Under the pieces are notes generated by a model. It had not been told where the DNA came from. It ran no database searches and saw only the letters and a list, made by a program, of their open reading frames with translations. From the NCBI GenBank assembly GCA_963699525.1, contig CAVOUI010000020.1, forward strand, positions 69,856-133,855: 64,000 nt of DNA. Reading direction: 5' to 3'. The position numbers and the translations under genes were made by a program. This document shows, piece after piece, positions 24,346 through 33,194 of this stretch. Source of the DNA: SG8-41 sp963699525 (lineage in GTDB: Bacteria; Pseudomonadota; Gammaproteobacteria; Burkholderiales; SG8-41). Each line of letters begins with the position of its first letter. The first letter of the stretch is position 1.

Positions 24346-25359
24346 TCAGGCCAGCTGCGCGGTAGCGCCGTGGCGTAGCAGCGCGCTGTACTCCAGCAGC
24401 AGATGCTCCAGGAACAGGCGCGCGTTCAGGGGATGCGAAACGATGCGCTGCAGGCGCACCATCCGCCGCTGGAAACGCAGCGCCTCGATCAGGTCGAGGC
24501 GTTGTGCGGCGGCACCGATGGCGTCGGAATAGTCCGGGTTATAACGCACCCTCCCCGCCACCTTGTGGCTGACGAGGTCGAAGGCCCATTTCTGCAGCCA
24601 GGAAAGCACCTGCCGCGGTGGGGTTTCGCGCAGTTGCTCCGCGCTCGCGAGGGCGTCGAAGTCCGGGCGCGTGATTGCGCCGAGCAGCGCCTGCCGTTGC
24701 TGCCAGTAATCTTCGTCGAACGCGAGCGCGAGCAACGGCGCGCCACCGGCGTGGGCGAGCGCAAGGCCGGCGTCACGCAGCTTCTGCTGCTCGAGCCAGG
24801 CTTGCGCCGCCTCGCGCGAAGGGGGCGCCAGCACCACTTGCTCGCAGCGGCTGCGAACCGTCGGCAGTAGCTGGTGCCAGCGATGCGCGACCAGCAGGAA
24901 ATGGGTCCGCGGCGGCGGCTCTTCCAGGCTCTTCAGCAAGGCGTTGGCGGCGTTCACATTGAGCGCTTCGGCCGGGTGGATCAGCACGACCTTCGCACCG
25001 CGGCGATGACTGGACATATTGATGAAATCGGACAGGGCCCGAACCTGGTCGACGGAGATCTGGATGCGCGGCTTGCGCTCGGGCGCCTCCGGCTCCCCCT
25101 CGCCCGCTTCGGTGGGACTTTCGGGCTTCAGCACGCGGCAATCGGGGTGGCTGCCCTGCTCCATCCAGGCGCAGGCCATGCAGTGCCCGCAGGCACTCCC
25201 GTCCCGCTGCGGGTTTTCGCACAGCAGGGCACGCGCGAGCGCTTCGGCGAACGCCAGCTTGCCAATGCCTTCACGCCCTCGCAGCAGCAACGCATGAGGT
25301 AGCCGTCCCGCGCGCGCCAGCAGGGCTTCAAACGATCCGGAATGCCAAGGATAAATCAT
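24346..25359 (-). CDS. holB: DNA polymerase III subunit delta'
   Basis: Clamp-loader subunit of the replicative polymerase. The product has 337 residues. The AAA+ domain opens with LLRGREGIGKLAFAEALAR. A four-cysteine zinc motif lies at about residues 50-75 (CENPQ, CGHCMAC, CRVL). Further features are the SRC-like motif (TVRSRCEQVVL) and the C-terminal collar domain. It starts 3 nt after the tmk stop. The PilZ-domain gene that often follows holB in this lineage is absent and tatD comes next. Confidence 0.95.
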   Translation of the reverse strand: MIYPWHSGSFEALLARAGRLPHALLLRGREGIGKLAFAEALARALLCENPQRDGSACGHCMACAWMEQGSHPDCRVLKPESPTEAGEGEPEAPERKPRIQISVDQVRALSDFINMSSHRRGAKVVLIHPAEALNVNAANALLKSLEEPPPRTHFLLVAHRWHQLLPTVRSRCEQVVLAPPSREAAQAWLEQQKLRDAGLALAHAGGAPLLALAFDEDYWQQRQALLGAITRPDFDALASAEQLRETPPRQVLSWLQKWAFDLVSHKVAGRVRYNPDYSDAIGAAAQRLDLIEALRFQRRMVRLQRIVSHPLNARLFLEHLLLEYSALLRHGATAQLA

Positions 25360-25362
25360 TAC

Positions 25363-25980
25363 TTAACAGATTGTTGAAAGCACTTTCTCAAGTTCTTTCT
25401 TAACTTGAGCCAGACTCGCCTGGGCATCGAGGACGCGAATGCGGCCTGGCTCAGCCCGCGCCCGCCTGAGGTAGGCATCACGCACGCGCCCGAAATACGC
25501 GTCGCGCTCGCGCTCGAACCGGTCCAGCTTGTTCTTGCGCCCCGTCCGGCTCCGTCCGGTTGCCGGACTGACATCGAACAGGACGGTGAGATCGGGCTGA
25601 AGGCCGGAATGCACCCATTGTTCCAGTGTCGCGACCTTTTCCCATGACACGCCGCTGCCTCCGGACTGATAGGCGTAGGTCGCGTCGGTAAAGCGATCGC
25701 ACACGACCCAGACGCCGCGCTCGAGGGCGGGCGTGATGACCCTGGCGAGGTGCTCGCGGCGCGCCGCGAACATCAGGAGGGTTTCGGTTTCAGCGTGCAG
25801 GCGCTCGCGGCCCGCCAGCACCAGCCGACGCACCTGCTCTCCCGCCGGCGTGCCTCCCGGCTCACGCGTCACCTTGACACGGATACCGCGGCCGCGCAGA
25901 AAGCGGGCGATCCAGCGCAAATGGGTGCTCTTCCCGGCACCGTCTATGCCTTCGAGGGTGATGAATTTACCGCGCGTCAT
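25363..25980 (-). CDS. tmk: Thymidylate kinase
   Basis: Phosphorylates dTMP to dTDP. The product has 205 residues. The P-loop is EGIDGAGKSTH near residue 10, followed by the TREPGGTPAGE motif and DRFTDATYAYQSGG. The lid region contains TGRSRTGRKNKLDRFE. The ATG overlaps the mltG stop (ATGA). The mltG-tmk-holB order is conserved in proteobacteria. Confidence 0.97.
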   Translation of the reverse strand: MTRGKFITLEGIDGAGKSTHLRWIARFLRGRGIRVKVTREPGGTPAGEQVRRLVLAGRERLHAETETLLMFAARREHLARVITPALERGVWVVCDRFTDATYAYQSGGSGVSWEKVATLEQWVHSGLQPDLTVLFDVSPATGRSRTGRKNKLDRFERERDAYFGRVRDAYLRRARAEPGRIRVLDAQASLAQVKKELEKVLSTIC

Positions 25981-26996
25981 CGGCGTCCCGAGCGCTGATA
26001 TTTTGTCACGGCGCGCTCGTGTTCTCCCAGCGTGCGCGAGAAATGCGAGGAGCCGTCGCCACGGGAGACGAAATAGAGCGCCTCACTCGCGGGCGGATTG
26101 AGCGTCGCGGTGAGGGAGGCGAGCCCCGGCATCGCGATCGGGGTCGGCGGCAGCCCAACGCGGGTATAGGTGTTGTAGGGGGCGTCCGCGAGCAGATCGC
26201 GCTTGCGCAGGTTGCCGTCGAAGCTCTCCCCCAGCCCGTAGATCACGGTGGGATCGGCCTGCAGAAGCATGCCTTTGCGCAGCCGGTTGATGAAGACGGC
26301 GGCAATGAGCGGGCGCTCCTCCTCCCGGCCGGTCTCCTTCTCGACGATCGACGCGAGAATCAGCGCCTCGTAAGGAGTGGCAAACGGCAGGTCCGACGCA
26401 CGCGCCGCCCAGCGCGTATCGAGGTGGGATTGCAGGAGACGGTATGCGCGCGCGAGGACCCGGAGATCACTGCTGCCGCTCGCAAAGTAATAGGTATCCG
26501 GGAAAAACAGCCCTTCGGCCGACGGCTCCTGGATCCCCAGGCGCTGCAAGATCTCTTCGTCCGCGAGCCCGCGCGTCGTGTGGGCGAGGTCCGGGTGCTC
26601 GTCGAGTGTCGCGCGCATCTGCCTGAAGGTCGAGCCCTCGACAAACTTGATCGCGGCCTGCGTGACGTCACCCGCCACGATCTTCTGCAGCAGGCGATAC
26701 GGAGTGACCGGCTCGACGAGCTCGTAGTTGCCCGCCTTGACGTTTCGCGCCACCCCGAGGAGCCGTGCCATCAGGACAAAGAGCTCGGGGCGGCGCAAGG
26801 CTCCCGCTCGCTCCATTTCCTGCGTCGCGCCGCGCAGGCTGCTGCCCGGCTTGATGCTGAACTGCAGCGGCAATGTTGCAGCCGGGAGCTCGGCCGTGGC
26901 GTACCACACGAGTGTGGAGGCGAAGAGCGCGGCGGCCACCGCCGCAGCGCCGAGCAGCGCGCGCAGGATGCGATTCGTGCGCCGGCCAAGACTCAT
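25977..26996 (-). CDS. mltG: Endolytic murein transglycosylase
   Basis: Inner-membrane lytic transglycosylase that cuts nascent glycan strands and sets their length. The product has 339 residues. One N-terminal membrane segment (about 11-30) is followed by a LysM-like region and the YceG domain with the catalytic Glu in LILASIVEKETG, plus FFPDTYYFASG and ADPTVIYGLG. It lies 28 bp after fabF. The pabC gene often found between fabF and mltG is missing here. Confidence 0.95.
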   Translation of the reverse strand: MSLGRRTNRILRALLGAAAVAAALFASTLVWYATAELPAATLPLQFSIKPGSSLRGATQEMERAGALRRPELFVLMARLLGVARNVKAGNYELVEPVTPYRLLQKIVAGDVTQAAIKFVEGSTFRQMRATLDEHPDLAHTTRGLADEEILQRLGIQEPSAEGLFFPDTYYFASGSSDLRVLARAYRLLQSHLDTRWAARASDLPFATPYEALILASIVEKETGREEERPLIAAVFINRLRKGMLLQADPTVIYGLGESFDGNLRKRDLLADAPYNTYTRVGLPPTPIAMPGLASLTATLNPPASEALYFVSRGDGSSHFSRTLGEHERAVTKYQRSGRR

Positions 26997-27024
26997 GGGC
27001 GGGCCCCCGGTGCGCGGGCTGCCC

Positions 27025-28263
27025 TCAAAGTCTCCGGAAGACCAGGCTGCCGTTGGTGCCGCCGAAGCCGAACGAGTTCGAGAGGGCCACGTCGATCCTC
27101 ATCTTGCGCGCAGTATTCGGCACGAAGTCCAGGTCGCATTGAGGGTCGGGATTGACGAGGTTGATCGTGGGCGGCGCGACCTGGTCACGCACGGCCAGCG
27201 CCGAAAATACCGCCTCGACGCCGCCCGCCGCCCCCAGCAGGTGACCGGTCATGGACTTGGTCGAGCTGATCGCGAGCTTGCGCGCGTGATCGCCGAAACA
27301 GCTCTTGACCGCGACCGTTTCGGCGACGTCGCCAAGGGGGGTCGAAGTGCCGTGGGCATTGATGTAGTCCACCTGGTCGCGATTGAGCCCCGCGTTCTTG
27401 AGCGCATTGGCCATGCACCGGACAGCCCCCTCCCCGTCCTCGCACGGGGCCGTGATGTGATGAGCGTCGGCGCTCATGCCGTAGCCGGCGAGCTCGCAAT
27501 AGATCTTAGCCCCGCGCTTGCGCGCGTGCTCGTATTCCTCGAGGACCAGGATGCCGGCGCCCTCGCCGAGCACGAAGCCATCGCGGTCCCGGTCCCATGG
27601 CCGGCTGGCGCCGGCCGGATCGTCATTGCGCGACGACAGCGCGCGCGCCGCGCAGAATCCGCCGAGACCGAGCAGAGACACGCACGACTCCGAGCCGCCG
27701 GCGACCATGACATCCGCGTCGCCATACTCGATCAGGCGCCCGGCATCGCCGATGCAATGGTTGGCCGTGGTGCAGGCCGTCACCAGCGCGAGGTTCGGGC
27801 CCTTGAGGCCGTACATGATGGAAAGCTGTCCCGAGATCATGTTGATGATCGAGCCGGGGATGAAGAATGGAGAGATCTTGCGCGGACCGCCTGCGAGTAC
27901 CGCCTTGTGCGTGTCCTCGATCATGGGCAGCCCACCGATTCCCGAGCCGATGCACACGCCCACCTGCTCGCGCTGCTCGCGATCGAAATCGAGCCCGGCG
28001 TCCTTGATCGACTCGATCGCGGCGGCCAGGCCGTAATGAATGAAGGTGTCGAAACGGCGCGCTTCCTTCGCCGAAAGGTGCTGCGCCGGATCGAAGCCCT
28101 TCACTTCACCGGCGATCTGGGAGCTCAGGGGGGAAGGGTCGAAACGCGTGATGCGGGTGATGCCGGAGGCGCCGGCCAAGACGTTCTTCCACGCCTCGGG
28201 TACCCCGTTCCCGACCGGGGAGATGATGCCTAGCCCGGTGACGACGACTCTGCGTCTGGCCAA
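27025..28263 (-). CDS. fabF: 3-oxoacyl-[acyl-carrier-protein] synthase II
   Basis: Elongates acyl chains by condensing malonyl-ACP with acyl-ACP. The product has 412 residues. The catalytic Cys is C164 (VTACTTANHC). The two His residues lie in INAHGTSTPLGD and MTGHLLGAAGG, and the FGFGGTNGSLVF terminus is present. It follows acpP directly. The fabD-fabG-acpP-fabF order is standard. Confidence 0.97.
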   Translation of the reverse strand: MARRRVVVTGLGIISPVGNGVPEAWKNVLAGASGITRITRFDPSPLSSQIAGEVKGFDPAQHLSAKEARRFDTFIHYGLAAAIESIKDAGLDFDREQREQVGVCIGSGIGGLPMIEDTHKAVLAGGPRKISPFFIPGSIINMISGQLSIMYGLKGPNLALVTACTTANHCIGDAGRLIEYGDADVMVAGGSESCVSLLGLGGFCAARALSSRNDDPAGASRPWDRDRDGFVLGEGAGILVLEEYEHARKRGAKIYCELAGYGMSADAHHITAPCEDGEGAVRCMANALKNAGLNRDQVDYINAHGTSTPLGDVAETVAVKSCFGDHARKLAISSTKSMTGHLLGAAGGVEAVFSALAVRDQVAPPTINLVNPDPQCDLDFVPNTARKMRIDVALSNSFGFGGTNGSLVFRRL

Positions 28264-28287
28264 ATGCGCTCCGGACCGGGGTGAAAC

Positions 28288-28527
28288 TCAGGACTTGCCG
28301 TGGGACTTGATGTAGTCGATGGCCTGCTGGACGGTGGCGATCTTCTCGGCTTCCTCGTCCGGGATCTCGGTCTCGAATTCCTCCTCGAGCGCCATCACCA
28401 GCTCCACCGTGTCGAGCGAGTCCGCACCGAGATCATTGACGAAAGACGACTCGTTCTTGACGTCCGCCTCGTTGACGCCCAGCTGCTCGGCAACTATTTT
28501 CTTCACGCGTTGCTCGATGTTCTCCAT
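28288..28527 (-). CDS. acpP: Acyl carrier protein
   Basis: Carries growing fatty-acyl chains on a 4'-phosphopantetheine arm. The product has 79 residues and is strongly acidic. The attachment site is S37 in LGADSLDTVELVMALEEEF; the modifying enzyme AcpS is encoded at 11.5 kb. A ribosome site (AAAGGGG) precedes the ATG. A 145-bp spacer with its own candidate promoter separates it from fabG, consistent with separate high-level expression. Confidence 0.98.
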   Translation of the reverse strand: MENIEQRVKKIVAEQLGVNEADVKNESSFVNDLGADSLDTVELVMALEEEFETEIPDEEAEKIATVQQAIDYIKSHGKS

Positions 28528-28618
28528 TCAGTACCCCTTTCCTCGACAGGAATGAAATGCTTGCATGTGACCCCGGAATGCCGCTGTGACGGGGCCGGAT
28601 GGATTCAAACAGGGCGCT

Positions 28619-28624
28619 ATTTTA
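28619..28624 (-). promoter_or_regulatory. Candidate extended -10 promoter of acpP
   Basis: On the minus strand, TGG followed by TAAAAT (28624-28619) forms an extended -10 about 90 nt upstream of acpP. No good -35 lies at 17 bp. ACP is needed in excess of its operon neighbours, so a separate promoter here is plausible. Confidence 0.4.
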
Positions 28625-28672
28625 CCAGATTCATTCGTCAAAAAAGTCCCCGCTTTTCAAAGAGCTGGCACG

Positions 28673-29416
28673 CTATTCCATGAACATGCCGCCGTTCACG
28701 TGCAGCGTGCAGCCCGTCACGTAATCCGCCGCCGGCGACGCCAGAAATACGGCTGCCGCGGCCACGTCCTCCGGCCGCCCGAGCCTTCCGAGAGGGATTT
28801 GCTCGATCAGGGCGCCGCGCTGCTGCTCGGATAGCGCCCGTGTCATGTCGGTATCGATGAACCCCGGCGCGATGCAGTTGACGGTGATGTTGCGGCTCCC
28901 CACCTCGCGCGCGAGCGACTTGGAGAAGCCGATGATCCCGGCTTTCGCGGCGGCATAATTGGTCTGCCCGGCGTTGCCGGTCACCCCGACCACGGAGGTG
29001 ATGTTGATGATGCGGCCGTAGCGCGCCTTCATCATCGAGCGCAGCACGAGCTTCGACAGGCGGTAGACCGACTTGAGGTCGGTCGCCATGATCTCGTCCC
29101 ACTCCTCGTCCTTCATGCGCACCAACAGGTTGTCGCGGGTGATGCCGGCGTTGTTGACGAGGATGGCGATGTCGCCGAAACGCTTCTGGATATCCTGCAC
29201 CGCCGTCTCGACCTTCTGGGTGTCGTTGACGTTGAGAGCCATCCCCGCACCCTTGATCCCCGCAGCGGTCAATCGCTGCCCGATTGCGTCCGCGCCGGCT
29301 GGACTGGTAGCGGTGCCGATCACCACGGCGCCGCACTTGCCAATCTCCAGAGCAATGGCCTGGCCGATGCCGCGCGAGGCACCGGTGACCAGCGCGATTT
29401 TCCCGTCGAGGATCAC
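28673..29416 (-). CDS. fabG: 3-oxoacyl-[acyl-carrier-protein] reductase
   Basis: NADPH-dependent reduction of 3-oxoacyl-ACP. The product has 247 residues in the short-chain dehydrogenase fold. The cofactor motif is TGASRGIGQA and the catalytic set is S141, Y154, K158 (QTNYAAAKAG). The GTG at 29416 overlaps the fabD stop as GTGA, and the residues after it (VILDGKIALVTGASRG) match family starts. Confidence 0.97.
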   Translation of the reverse strand: MILDGKIALVTGASRGIGQAIALEIGKCGAVVIGTATSPAGADAIGQRLTAAGIKGAGMALNVNDTQKVETAVQDIQKRFGDIAILVNNAGITRDNLLVRMKDEEWDEIMATDLKSVYRLSKLVLRSMMKARYGRIINITSVVGVTGNAGQTNYAAAKAGIIGFSKSLAREVGSRNITVNCIAPGFIDTDMTRALSEQQRGALIEQIPLGRLGRPEDVAAAAVFLASPAADYVTGCTLHVNGGMFME

Positions 29417-30345
29417 GATTTGAACGCCGCCAGGGTCTGTTCGAGCGCTTGCGGATCGGTGATTGCGTGGCTCTGGAGGCCACCCTCGATGCGCCGGGTG
29501 AGGCCGGCCAGCACCTTGCCCGGGCCGCATTCCGCGACGTGCGCGATACCGTCCGCGGCCATGCGGCGCACGATCTCCACCCAGCGCACCGGGCTGCATG
29601 CCTGGCGCGCCAGCGCCTGCCGGATACGCTGCGGCTCCTTCTCCACCGCGACGTCCACGTTGTTGATCACGGGAATGCGCGGCGCGCTGACCGGCACCCT
29701 GTCGAGAAAGGACGCGAGCCGGTCGGCGGCCGGCTTGAGCAGCGAGCAGTGGAACGGCGCGCTTACGGGCAGCATCATCGCCCGCCGGGCGCCCCGGGCC
29801 TTCGCTGTCGCCACTCCGCGCTCGACCGCGCCCTTGTGGCCGGCGATGACGACCTGGCTCGGCGCGTTGAAGTTGACCGGCTCGACGACCTGTCCCTGCG
29901 CCGCCTCGAGGCAAGCGCTGCGGACGACTTCGTCCTCCAGCCCGAGGATGGCAGCCATCGCACCCTCCCCCATCGGCACGGCATCCTGCATCGCCTGTGC
30001 CCGGAACCGCACCAACGGCAGCGCGTCGCGGAACGCAAGCGCGCCCGCGGCGACCAGCGCCGTGTACTCACCCAGACTGTGGCCGGCGACGACCGCGGGC
30101 TCGCCCCCGCCCGCGTCGCGCCATGCGCGGTAGACCGCATAGCCGGCCGTCACCATCAGCGGCTGCGTGTTCACGGTGGAGTTCAACTCGTCCGACGGCC
30201 CTTCCGCCGCGAGCTTCCACAGGTCCTGATCCAGCGTGTCGGAGGCCTCGCTGAATACCGCGCGCGCCGCAGCGGACGCGGCGAAAGGCTGCATCATGCC
30301 GACCGACTGAGAGCCCTGGCCCGGAAATACGAACGCGAATCGCAT
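29413..30345 (-). CDS. fabD: Malonyl-CoA:ACP transacylase
   Basis: Loads malonyl groups onto ACP. The product has 310 residues. The nucleophile is S90 in GHSLGEYTA. It also contains the N-terminal FVFPGQGSQSVGM and the active-site His in SAPFHCSLL. The ATG at 30345 shares one base with the fabH stop (TAATG); an ATG two codons earlier is also in frame. Confidence 0.97.
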   Translation of the reverse strand: MRFAFVFPGQGSQSVGMMQPFAASAAARAVFSEASDTLDQDLWKLAAEGPSDELNSTVNTQPLMVTAGYAVYRAWRDAGGGEPAVVAGHSLGEYTALVAAGALAFRDALPLVRFRAQAMQDAVPMGEGAMAAILGLEDEVVRSACLEAAQGQVVEPVNFNAPSQVVIAGHKGAVERGVATAKARGARRAMMLPVSAPFHCSLLKPAADRLASFLDRVPVSAPRIPVINNVDVAVEKEPQRIRQALARQACSPVRWVEIVRRMAADGIAHVAECGPGKVLAGLTRRIEGGLQSHAITDPQALEQTLAAFKS

Positions 30346-31310
30346 TACCATTTCACCAGCGCCGCGCCCCAGGTGAAGCCGCCTCCCACGGCTTCCAGCA
30401 ACACGTGCTGCCCGGCGCGGATACGCCCGTCGCGCACCGCCTCGTCGAGCGCGAGCGGTATGGACGCGGCGGACGTGTTGGCGTGGCGGTCTACCGTCAC
30501 CACCACCTTCTCCATGCTCAGGCCGAGCTTCTTCGCGGAAGCCTGGATGATGCGGATGTTCGCCTGGTGCGGGACGAGCCAGTCGATGTCGGACCTCTGC
30601 ATCCCGTTCGCCGCCAGGGCTTCGTCGACCAGATCGTCCATCGCCTTGACGGCGAATTTGAACACCCCTCCTCCGTCCATCTGCAGGAGCGGCCGGCCGC
30701 TCACCTTGCCGCCGGACACCGATCCCGGCACCGTCAGAAGGTTCGCGTACGAGCCGTCGGCGTGCAAGTGGGTCGACAGGATGCCCGGGGTGCTGTCGCG
30801 CCGAAGCACAACGGCACCGGCGCCGTCGCCGAACAGCACGCAGGTCGACCGATCGCTCCAGTCGAGGATCCGCGAATAGATTTCCGCGCCCACTACCAGC
30901 GCGTTTCGGTACTGCCCCGCGCGAAGGAGGCTGTCCGCCGTCGAGAGCGCGTACACGAACCCGCTGCACACCGCCTGCACGTCGAATGCCGGGCAATTGC
31001 GCACGCCGAGCTTGGCCTGCAGCAGGCAGGCCGTGCTCGGGAACACCACATCGGGCGTGGTGGTCGCCATTACGATGAGGTCGATCTCGCCGGCGCCAAC
31101 CCCGGCCGCGTTGAGGGCATTGCGGCTCGCCGCGAGCGCGAGGTCGCTCGTCTTCTCGCCGTCAGCGGCGATGTGGCGCTGGCGGATCCCGGTACGGGTA
31201 ACGATCCACTCGTCCGTCGTGTCGACGGCGAGTTCGAGGTCGCGGTTGGTGAGCACCTTGGCCGGCAGGTAGCCGCCGGTACCGACGATCCTGGTATAGC
31301 TGTTCTTCAC
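30345..31310 (-). CDS. fabH: 3-oxoacyl-[acyl-carrier-protein] synthase III
   Basis: Starts fatty-acid synthesis by condensing acetyl-CoA with malonyl-ACP. The product has 321 residues. The catalytic triad is C115 (VQAVCSGF), H248 (LVPHQANIR) and N278 (RHANTSAAS). It starts with GTG overlapping the plsX stop as GTGA, so it is translationally coupled. Confidence 0.97.
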   Translation of the reverse strand: MKNSYTRIVGTGGYLPAKVLTNRDLELAVDTTDEWIVTRTGIRQRHIAADGEKTSDLALAASRNALNAAGVGAGEIDLIVMATTTPDVVFPSTACLLQAKLGVRNCPAFDVQAVCSGFVYALSTADSLLRAGQYRNALVVGAEIYSRILDWSDRSTCVLFGDGAGAVVLRRDSTPGILSTHLHADGSYANLLTVPGSVSGGKVSGRPLLQMDGGGVFKFAVKAMDDLVDEALAANGMQRSDIDWLVPHQANIRIIQASAKKLGLSMEKVVVTVDRHANTSAASIPLALDEAVRDGRIRAGQHVLLEAVGGGFTWGAALVKW

Positions 31311-32323
31311 GCGGCGTTCTTGTGGATGGCGGCCATGCGCTCGGTGATGTGCGCCAGCACGCCGGCGCGCGCCTCGTCCAGCGCCCGGCGGATCGCGAAA
31401 CCAAAGGCAAACGCGTCGGCCGAGCCGTGGCTCTTGACCACGACGCCCCGCAAGCCGAGGAGACTCGCGCCATTGTAGCGGCGATGGTCCACCCGGTTCT
31501 TGAACGCGTTGATCACGGGCAGCGCGACCAGTCCGGCGAGCCGGGAAAACAGGCTGCGGCCGAACTCCTGGCGCAGGTAGGTGGCGAGCATCTGCGCCAG
31601 GCCCTCGGAGGTTTTCAGCGCCACGTTGCCGACGAAACCGTCGCACACCACGACATCGGTGGTTCCCTTGTAAATGTCATCGCCCTCGACATAGCCGTGA
31701 AAATTGAGGTCGCTCGCGCGCATCAGTTCCGCCGCACCCTTGACCTGGTCGTTACCCTTGATGTCTTCGGCCCCGATGTTGAGCAGGCCGACCGTCGGCC
31801 GGTGCTTGCCTTCGACCGAGCTCACCAGCTCCGAGCACATGATGCCGAACTGCAGCAGGTGCTCGGGGGTGCAGCTCACGTTGGCGCCGAGGTCGAGGAT
31901 GTAGGTCCGGCCCTTCAGCGAAGGCAGGACGGTTGCGATGGCGGGGCGGTCGATGCCGGGAAGCATCCCCAGCACAAAGCGTGAGATCGCCATGAGCGCC
32001 CCGGTGTTGCCGGCGCTGACACACGCCGCGGCCTCGCCCTGCTCCACGAGGTTCACCGCGACCCGCATCGAGGAATCTTTCTTCGCCCGCATCGCGGCGG
32101 CGGGCGACTCGTCCATTTCGACGATCTCGCTTGTATGGCGGATGCTGATCCGCGCGCCAGGCTCGCCGCCGTGGCGCTTCAGCTCGCGCTCGATGGCGTC
32201 CTGCCGGCCGACGAGGATGAAAGATGCGTCGCGGTCCGCGCGCGCGACGGTCAGGGCGGCGGGCACGGTCACGTGCACACCGTGATCGCCACCCATGCAG
32301 TCGATGGCAACCTTCACCTCCAT
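31307..32323 (-). CDS. plsX: Phosphate acyltransferase PlsX
   Basis: Makes acyl-phosphate from acyl-ACP, feeding phospholipid synthesis. The product has 338 residues. It opens with VKVAIDCMGGDHG and carries ACVSAGNTGALMA and VCDGFVGNVALK. Two in-frame ATGs exist; the one at 32323 is chosen because AGGAGG sits 7 nt upstream of it but only 1 nt upstream of the ATG at 32329. It lies 70 nt after rpmF, in the conserved yceD-rpmF-plsX-fabH order. Confidence 0.96.
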   Translation of the reverse strand: MEVKVAIDCMGGDHGVHVTVPAALTVARADRDASFILVGRQDAIERELKRHGGEPGARISIRHTSEIVEMDESPAAAMRAKKDSSMRVAVNLVEQGEAAACVSAGNTGALMAISRFVLGMLPGIDRPAIATVLPSLKGRTYILDLGANVSCTPEHLLQFGIMCSELVSSVEGKHRPTVGLLNIGAEDIKGNDQVKGAAELMRASDLNFHGYVEGDDIYKGTTDVVVCDGFVGNVALKTSEGLAQMLATYLRQEFGRSLFSRLAGLVALPVINAFKNRVDHRRYNGASLLGLRGVVVKSHGSADAFAFGFAIRRALDEARAGVLAHITERMAAIHKNAA

Positions 32324-32392
32324 CCGCATTCCTCCTCCCTGAGGCGCGTCGCCGCGCCTGCGCCGCGCGCCGGTGGTCTGCGTGCCAAGAGC

Positions 32393-32572
32393 CTATTCGC
32401 CCTTGGCCTTGACGACCTTCTTGCCGCGATAGTAGCCGTTCGGGCTGATGTGGTGGCGCAGGTGCACTTCGCCGGTCGTCGGCTCGAGCGCCAGCGGCGG
32501 GTTCGAAAGCGCGTCGTGCGAGCGGTGCATGCCGCGTTTCGAGGGAGACTTCTTGTTCTGCTGTACTGCCAT
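32393..32572 (-). CDS. rpmF: 50S ribosomal protein L32
   Basis: Small basic large-subunit protein of 59 residues, beginning MAVQQNKKSPSKRGMHRSHD and ending in VVKAKGE. It has no cysteines and is therefore the zinc-free (C-minus) form. It lies between yceD and plsX, as in most proteobacteria. Confidence 0.97.
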   Translation of the reverse strand: MAVQQNKKSPSKRGMHRSHDALSNPPLALEPTTGEVHLRHHISPNGYYRGKKVVKAKGE

Positions 32573-32591
32573 TCTCGTGACTCCTTGAGTT

Positions 32592-33104
32592 TCAGTGGGT
32601 GTTCCGCTTCAGCACGGCGAGCTCGGCAAACGCTGAGGCCGTCGCGCCTCGGGTAACCGTGCCGCCGAGAGCCCGGCATGCGCCTTCCTCGTGCTTGGGC
32701 GCGTAGGGCAGGCTCAGCAGGATCTCGTCCTCGATCACTGTCGCGAGGTCGAGCTCGCGGCTCGCCTCGATCCACTCGGGTTCCTCTTCGTCCAGCGCGC
32801 CCGCCGCCTCCTTGCCCGCCGCCACCAGCAGCAGCGTGTTCAACAACTGTAGCGGGTGATCGAGCGCTTCCAGGCAGCGCTGGCACTGCAGGTGCAGCAT
32901 CCCGTGGATCACAACCGTCAGGATCGGGCGGCCGCGCGAGTCCAAGCCGCCTGTAACCTCGAACGTAATCGTTCCCAGCGTATCCGCGAGGTTCTCCCGC
33001 AACCGGGTCAACCCCGGAAGCGGCAGGTTTCCGCGCAGCGTCTGTCCGGTGCGGGCGAACTCGAGACTATCGATGACAGTCTGCGTGGACCCCTGTCCAG
33101 ACAT
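32592..33104 (-). CDS. yceD: YceD/DUF177 family protein (23S rRNA accumulation protein)
   Basis: A protein of 170 residues. The N-terminus VIDSLEFARTGQTLRG is followed by the CQRC pair in LHLQCQRCLEAL and the conserved PEWIEASRELDLATVIEDEILLS region (given here in part). Homologues are needed for normal 23S rRNA accumulation. It is first gene of the yceD-rpmF-plsX-fab operon. Its ATG lies only about 2 nt after the predicted transcription start, so the mRNA may be leaderless. Confidence 0.92.
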   Translation of the reverse strand: MSGQGSTQTVIDSLEFARTGQTLRGNLPLPGLTRLRENLADTLGTITFEVTGGLDSRGRPILTVVIHGMLHLQCQRCLEALDHPLQLLNTLLLVAAGKEAAGALDEEEPEWIEASRELDLATVIEDEILLSLPYAPKHEEGACRALGGTVTRGATASAFAELAVLKRNTH

Positions 33105-33112
33105 AGGCGCGC

Positions 33113-33141
33113 ATGATAGTATTTTTGCGCTGCCCTGTCAA
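33113..33141 (-). promoter_or_regulatory. Near-consensus sigma-70 promoter of the yceD-rpmF-plsX-fab operon
   Basis: On the minus strand, TTGACA (33141-33136), a 17-bp spacer and TATCAT (33118-33113) match the consensus at 11 of 12 positions. Transcription would start near 33106, two bases before the yceD ATG. It lies in the 90-bp AT-rich gap divergent from maf. Confidence 0.7.
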
Positions 33142-33194
33142 AAAATTTCCAAGAAAAATTCAGCTTTGGCAGGCACTTAGGATCGCTTCCTGCC

